From a bacterium (lineage in GTDB: Bacteria > Babelota > Babeliae > Babelales > Vermiphilaceae): DNA of 64,000 bases. Positions 60,841-64,000 of this stretch are shown one piece after another (position 1 is the stretch's first letter; each line of letters starts with the position of its first letter). The notes beneath the pieces were generated by a model. The model did not search any database. It saw only the letters and a list, made by a program, of their open reading frames with translations, and was not told the DNA's origin. The stretch covers positions 62,001-126,000 of the forward strand of contig JAKBEL010000011.1 in the NCBI GenBank assembly GCA_021833825.1. Reading direction: 5' to 3'. The position numbers and the translations under genes are program-made.

Positions 60841-62958
60841 ATGAAAGCCAAATTATTAAGTATTTTGTTAATGTTGCCAATGGCAGTAAATGCCGGACTT
60901 GGTGACAGAGCCTATAGGAATCTGGTTGAAAGGTTCCCAAGTGCAGTCATTGTGCCGGCTGCCGGCAAAGGTATTGGGACCGCTGCATCCTCAGTGGTAG
61001 CTCCAATAGCAGAAGGGGTTGCATCATCAGCACCAGCTGCAACAGGTGGTTGGTTCAGTGGATGGGGAATTCCATCATGGGAAGGGACAAAATCAGTAGT
61101 AGGAACAGGTTTAGGTTTAGGCCAGTCAGCTCTTGCATATCCAGGTCGAGGTGTGGAGGCTGTAGGTTCAGGCCTAAAGGCAGCCGCTTCATATGTGACG
61201 CCAGAACCAGTTGGGAAATATGTTGGCCAAGGAGCATCATGGCTCGGTAGTCAATTAGCTCCATATACACCATCAATAAGTGATGAAGCTAGACAGGCTG
61301 CATTCGGTGCGGCGGCTCTTGCTGGTGCAGGTTATGCAGCTAAAAAGGGTTATGATTGGTGGACAAGTAAACCAAGCAAAGAATCAGAAAAAGTAGAAAA
61401 TCCAACACAGAATTCTTCACAAGCAGATGTAATTCAGCAAGCGAGCTTCAATGCTGGAAATCCAGCTGGATTGGTATCTTCATTGGAGAATCCTTTAGTA
61501 GAAGCAGTTAGTAAAGAGGAACAAAGTTCTAAGGCCCCAGAATCAGCACCAGAAAAGACTGGTTGGTTTAGTGGATTGGGTTCATATATTCCATCTAAGA
61601 AGACCCTGGCAGGAGCAACAGGTATAGGTGGTTTAGGCTATGGTGTTAAAAAAGCGCATGATTGGTACAAAGGAGTGCCGTCTGAAGCTGTTCAACAGGC
61701 AGTTGCAGAGAAAGCTTTAACTACATTGGTTGAAGATACTATTGCTGCAAATGTTGCGCAAGCTGCTCAAGAGGCTATTGCATCAGCTCCAGCTGCAACT
61801 GGTGGTTGGTTCAGTGGATGGGGACGTCCATCATGGGAGGGTACAAAAGCTCTATTGAGTTCAGGATATGAAAAAATTCCAGCAATGCCAGCACAAGTAA
61901 AAGATGTTTGGGAAGGCACGAAATCATTGGCAGGAACAGGTTTAGGTTTAGGCCAGTCAGCTCTTGCATATCCAGGTCGAGGTGTAGAGGCTGTAGGTTC
62001 AGGCCTAAAGGCAGCCGCTTCATATGTGACGCCAGAACCAGTTGGGAAATATGTTGGCCAAATAGGGTCATGGATTGGTGATAAAGCAGCGCCATTGACA
62101 CCAGGAGCATTGACAGGTTGGAGTGATGAGGCTAAACAGGCGGCATTAGGTGCGGCAGTTCTTGCAGCAACGCTTTATGGTGCTAAAAAAGGTTTTGATC
62201 GCTTTAGAGGGTCAGAGGCGTATAGAGAGTTGAAAGACAGTATTGATATGATAGCTCAAGACGTCAATACTTATGCAATGACAGGTGATCTTAGCTTGTA
62301 TGAGAGTATAAAATTAGCTGTATCTGCTTTATTAGAAGCTTTACAATTGCGTGAGGGAGCAAACTTATTGTCTCCAAAAGAAGAAAGATTGTTAAAAGCT
62401 GAGCTTGCTGAGCAAATAGGTCAGCGCGATATGATTCACAATATTAATAAGAAGATTGATACATTGAAAACTGAGTATGAACAGCATCAAGCAAAACAAT
62501 TATATAGTAGTATAGACAGTAATGTTGAGCTGACAGATATTCAAAAAAGCATGTTGAAAAATCGAATAGTTGAGTTGCCTATTAATAATAGAATGAAAAA
62601 GATAATAGGTACGTTAGATCTTCAAGAACGGATAGAGGCGATTAACACTGAAATTCGTCAGATTAACGAGCGCGGAGGAAATTATGCAGATCTTTCTGGT
62701 GACACGCTTGCTTACTGGAAGGGTATTTTACAACAAGAATTGGAACGACTTGAAAAGCTTCAAGAAGAGCAATTAACAGGTGAGTCGCAGCAACCAATAG
62801 TTTCAACTACACCATCTGGTCGTCAACCAAGCGCTTGGTTGATCAACCCTGTAGGGAAGGGGCAAGCAGGTGGTAATCCATTATTGCCATCATCTGTGAA
62901 ATTTGGCACTCCTTCGCCGTTCACTCAAGCAGGTGTGGGTGCCTCAGGGAATCCATAA
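60841..62958 (+). CDS. exported protein with duplicated Gly/Ala-rich modules, unknown function
   Basis: 705 residues from the ATG at 60841, preceded by AAGGAG. Signal peptide 1-~18. Two long near-identical segments (SAPAATGGWFSGWG... then GTGLGLGQSALAYPGRGVEA and AASYVTPEPVGKYVGQ) occur at about 58-130 and 315-405. Three times a Gly/Ala-rich hydrophobic segment is followed by a GYxxKKxxDWxxxxP-type motif (ATGIGGLGYGVKKAHDWYKG, ALAGAGYAAKKGYDWW, LAATLYGAKKGFDRF), which would be membrane hairpins or spans. The C-terminal ~200 residues are helical, with a coiled-coil segment. Not recognised. The product is presumably surface-exposed or injected into a membrane. Confidence 0.65.
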   Translation: MKAKLLSILLMLPMAVNAGLGDRAYRNLVERFPSAVIVPAAGKGIGTAASSVVAPIAEGVASSAPAATGGWFSGWGIPSWEGTKSVVGTGLGLGQSALAYPGRGVEAVGSGLKAAASYVTPEPVGKYVGQGASWLGSQLAPYTPSISDEARQAAFGAAALAGAGYAAKKGYDWWTSKPSKESEKVENPTQNSSQADVIQQASFNAGNPAGLVSSLENPLVEAVSKEEQSSKAPESAPEKTGWFSGLGSYIPSKKTLAGATGIGGLGYGVKKAHDWYKGVPSEAVQQAVAEKALTTLVEDTIAANVAQAAQEAIASAPAATGGWFSGWGRPSWEGTKALLSSGYEKIPAMPAQVKDVWEGTKSLAGTGLGLGQSALAYPGRGVEAVGSGLKAAASYVTPEPVGKYVGQIGSWIGDKAAPLTPGALTGWSDEAKQAALGAAVLAATLYGAKKGFDRFRGSEAYRELKDSIDMIAQDVNTYAMTGDLSLYESIKLAVSALLEALQLREGANLLSPKEERLLKAELAEQIGQRDMIHNINKKIDTLKTEYEQHQAKQLYSSIDSNVELTDIQKSMLKNRIVELPINNRMKKIIGTLDLQERIEAINTEIRQINERGGNYADLSGDTLAYWKGILQQELERLEKLQEEQLTGESQQPIVSTTPSGRQPSAWLINPVGKGQAGGNPLLPSSVKFGTPSPFTQAGVGASGNP
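61101..61230. repeat. 130-base direct repeat, copy 1
   Basis: Matches 61932-62061 with one difference (831 bases apart). It codes for the GTGLGLGQSALAYPGRG block. Confidence 0.85.
61932..62061. repeat. 130-base direct repeat, copy 2
   Basis: Second copy of the repeat at 61101-61230; recombination between them would delete 277 residues in frame. Confidence 0.85.
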
Positions 62959-62990
62959 ATGTTGACAGTTATAACTGTGTAATTAAAATA

Positions 62991-63020
62991 AAGAGGAGCA
63001 TGTTTACATGCTCCTCTTTT
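62991..63020. terminator. intrinsic terminator after the 705-residue protein
   Basis: Arms AAGAGGAGCATG (62991-63002) and CATGCTCCTCTT (63007-63018) with loop TTTA, followed by TT. It lies between the convergent genes and may serve both directions. Confidence 0.8.
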
Positions 63021-63023
63021 GCC

Positions 63024-63854
63024 TTATAACTTCTTAATCCCTTGCGACAATTTATGCACGAGATCAACAAAGGTGTTAAAAGGTGCTAGTTTATCTTTAT
63101 CGGCTCTGTCGCCAAGCTCATTTTTGGCCTGTGTGATGCGTTGAGCGAATTTGGTTATACCTATCTGATATTCTTTTAAGAGATTTTCCGCTTTTGCTTT
63201 AATGACTCTTCTCTCCTCTTGAGAGATCTCTTGATAATACCCTCTTATTGCATCTAATCTTCGCAGAGCAGAGCTCAATTTACTATTTGCTTTAGAGATG
63301 TTCTCATAAGCTTTACCCTGTGCAGAAGATCTGACTGGTGGTTGCGCCATAGGTGCGATTGTTGGAGTTGATGGCAATAAAGATGAGGGCCTTAAAGCAG
63401 GGGGGAGTAGTTGCCGTTGAGCCTGTATAGGAACAGATTGCTCTTCTGACGCTGGTGGTATTATTGCTGATGATGACAAGGGCATGCCTGGTGTTAGTGT
63501 TGGTAAAATAGCTTGTTCTGATGATGAAGAAGCTACCATGGAAGGTTCTACAAATGCAGTTGGTTCTACAAATGGGGTTTGGGTTATTTCTGGCTTAGGA
63601 GTTTCTTCTGGAAAAGACTTCATTTTAATGTTCGTAGAGGAAGGTTCTTGAAATTTAGCTTTAAAAGATGACGGTGTTCTAAATGATGGCTCATTGTCGT
63701 TGGCAATAGTGACCACCTTCATTGCATAAGGGCTGCCCGTTGGAAATTCAGGCTTAAAAGAAGATGGTACGGTGCTCGTTGGCTCTGAATCAGATGCACA
63801 ACATGGTGATGTAAAGAGCCCGCATAACATAATCATATAACAATATCTGTTCAT
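63024..63854 (-). CDS. exported proline/serine-rich protein with helical C-terminus
   Basis: 276 residues. A signal peptide (1-~20, ending CCASD). Residues ~20-175 are Pro/Ser/Thr-rich with recurrent PSSFK-type phrases (PSSFKPEF, PSSFKAKF), typical of a flexible exported linker or stalk. The last ~90 residues are helical and charged, with a likely coiled coil. It starts 22 bases after the stop of the truncated gene on the right, so they share a transcript. Not recognised. Confidence 0.6.
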   Translation of the reverse strand: MNRYCYMIMLCGLFTSPCCASDSEPTSTVPSSFKPEFPTGSPYAMKVVTIANDNEPSFRTPSSFKAKFQEPSSTNIKMKSFPEETPKPEITQTPFVEPTAFVEPSMVASSSSEQAILPTLTPGMPLSSSAIIPPASEEQSVPIQAQRQLLPPALRPSSLLPSTPTIAPMAQPPVRSSAQGKAYENISKANSKLSSALRRLDAIRGYYQEISQEERRVIKAKAENLLKEYQIGITKFAQRITQAKNELGDRADKDKLAPFNTFVDLVHKLSQGIKKL

Positions 63855-63875
63855 TATATTCTCCTTTTTTTAATC

Positions 63876-64000
63876 TCAAACGGTTGGAAGCAGATACTGC
63901 TTTAAACTTTCATTGGTCGCAAACTCTGGTGTTTCAAGAATGATATTGCTAGCCTCTTCTATGTCTCTTCTTAGCAGATCTTCAACATTTTTTTTGACTT
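63876..64000 (-). CDS. C-terminal fragment of a gene running off the right edge
   Basis: Forty codons of an open frame end in TGA at 63876-63878 and extend to the right edge. The visible part reads VKKNVEDLLRRDIEEASNII and ends KQYLLPTV, a charged helical sequence. The gene lies just upstream of the exported Pro/Ser-rich protein on the same strand. Not enough is visible to assign it. Confidence 0.6.
   Translation of the reverse strand, partial: VKKNVEDLLRRDIEEASNIILETPEFATNESLKQYLLPTV

Overview
The window is AT-rich bacterial DNA with short intergenic gaps, many operon-like overlaps of 1 to 4 bases, and an unusually large share of small proteins that begin with a signal peptide and have no recognisable relatives. 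Housekeeping genes are present but scattered, and several host-type domains (leucine-rich repeats, a kinase fold, a papain-like protease, an ankyrin-like segment) sit on exported proteins. This profile fits a host-associated or intracellular bacterium with a reduced genome. My best guess is a member of Candidatus Dependentiae (TM6, Babeliales). That is an inference from gene content, because no rRNA or other decisive marker lies in the window.

Layout. 0-3 kb: the end of a CCA-adding enzyme gene, then two exported proteins on the minus strand, one with a Cys-His-Asp protease pattern. 3-8.4 kb: exbB/exbD, a very unusual FtsH with two AAA modules, an inositol-phosphatase-family enzyme, and the L28 and S20 ribosomal proteins. 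8.4-17.2 kb (minus): a chain of overlapping genes with two large paralogous membrane regulators carrying degenerate NtrC-like ATPase domains and Fis-type helix-turn-helix tails, then a Xer recombinase, PBP2 and a small exported protein. 17.2-20.6 kb: a tiny ORF, endonuclease III, an exported protein and a threonyl-tRNA synthetase without its TGS domain.

20.6-26.1 kb is the accessory region: an IS200-type transposase with terminal hairpins, a HigB/HigA-type toxin-antitoxin pair bracketed by a hairpin repeat, an exported kinase-like protein, a truncated beta-lactamase-like fragment, several small exported or membrane proteins, and a 64-bp relic of the toxin gene.

26-43 kb is mostly housekeeping: a PIN-PhoH ATPase, rpmH-rnpA-yidD, a beta-propeller-like protein, trxB, trigger factor, two tRNAs, tsf-pyrH-frr, argS, mnmA, pgsA and ssb, mixed with exported proteins of unknown function. 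43-53 kb holds a 980-residue exported protein, a probable outer-membrane barrel, grpE, a 1-kb repeat-rich spacer, an RMD1/YagE-family protein, lepA and an exported Dps.

53.8-64 kb is a cell-surface cluster: two leucine-rich-repeat proteins, two proteins sharing a C-terminal domain that resembles phage or virus fibre proteins (one with a long internally repeated stalk), a 705-residue protein with duplicated segments, and a proline/serine-rich exported protein. The last four minus-strand genes before 60.6 kb abut or nearly abut, so they are probably made together as an adhesion or host-interaction set. Three families of intergenic repeats recur through 39-50 kb.
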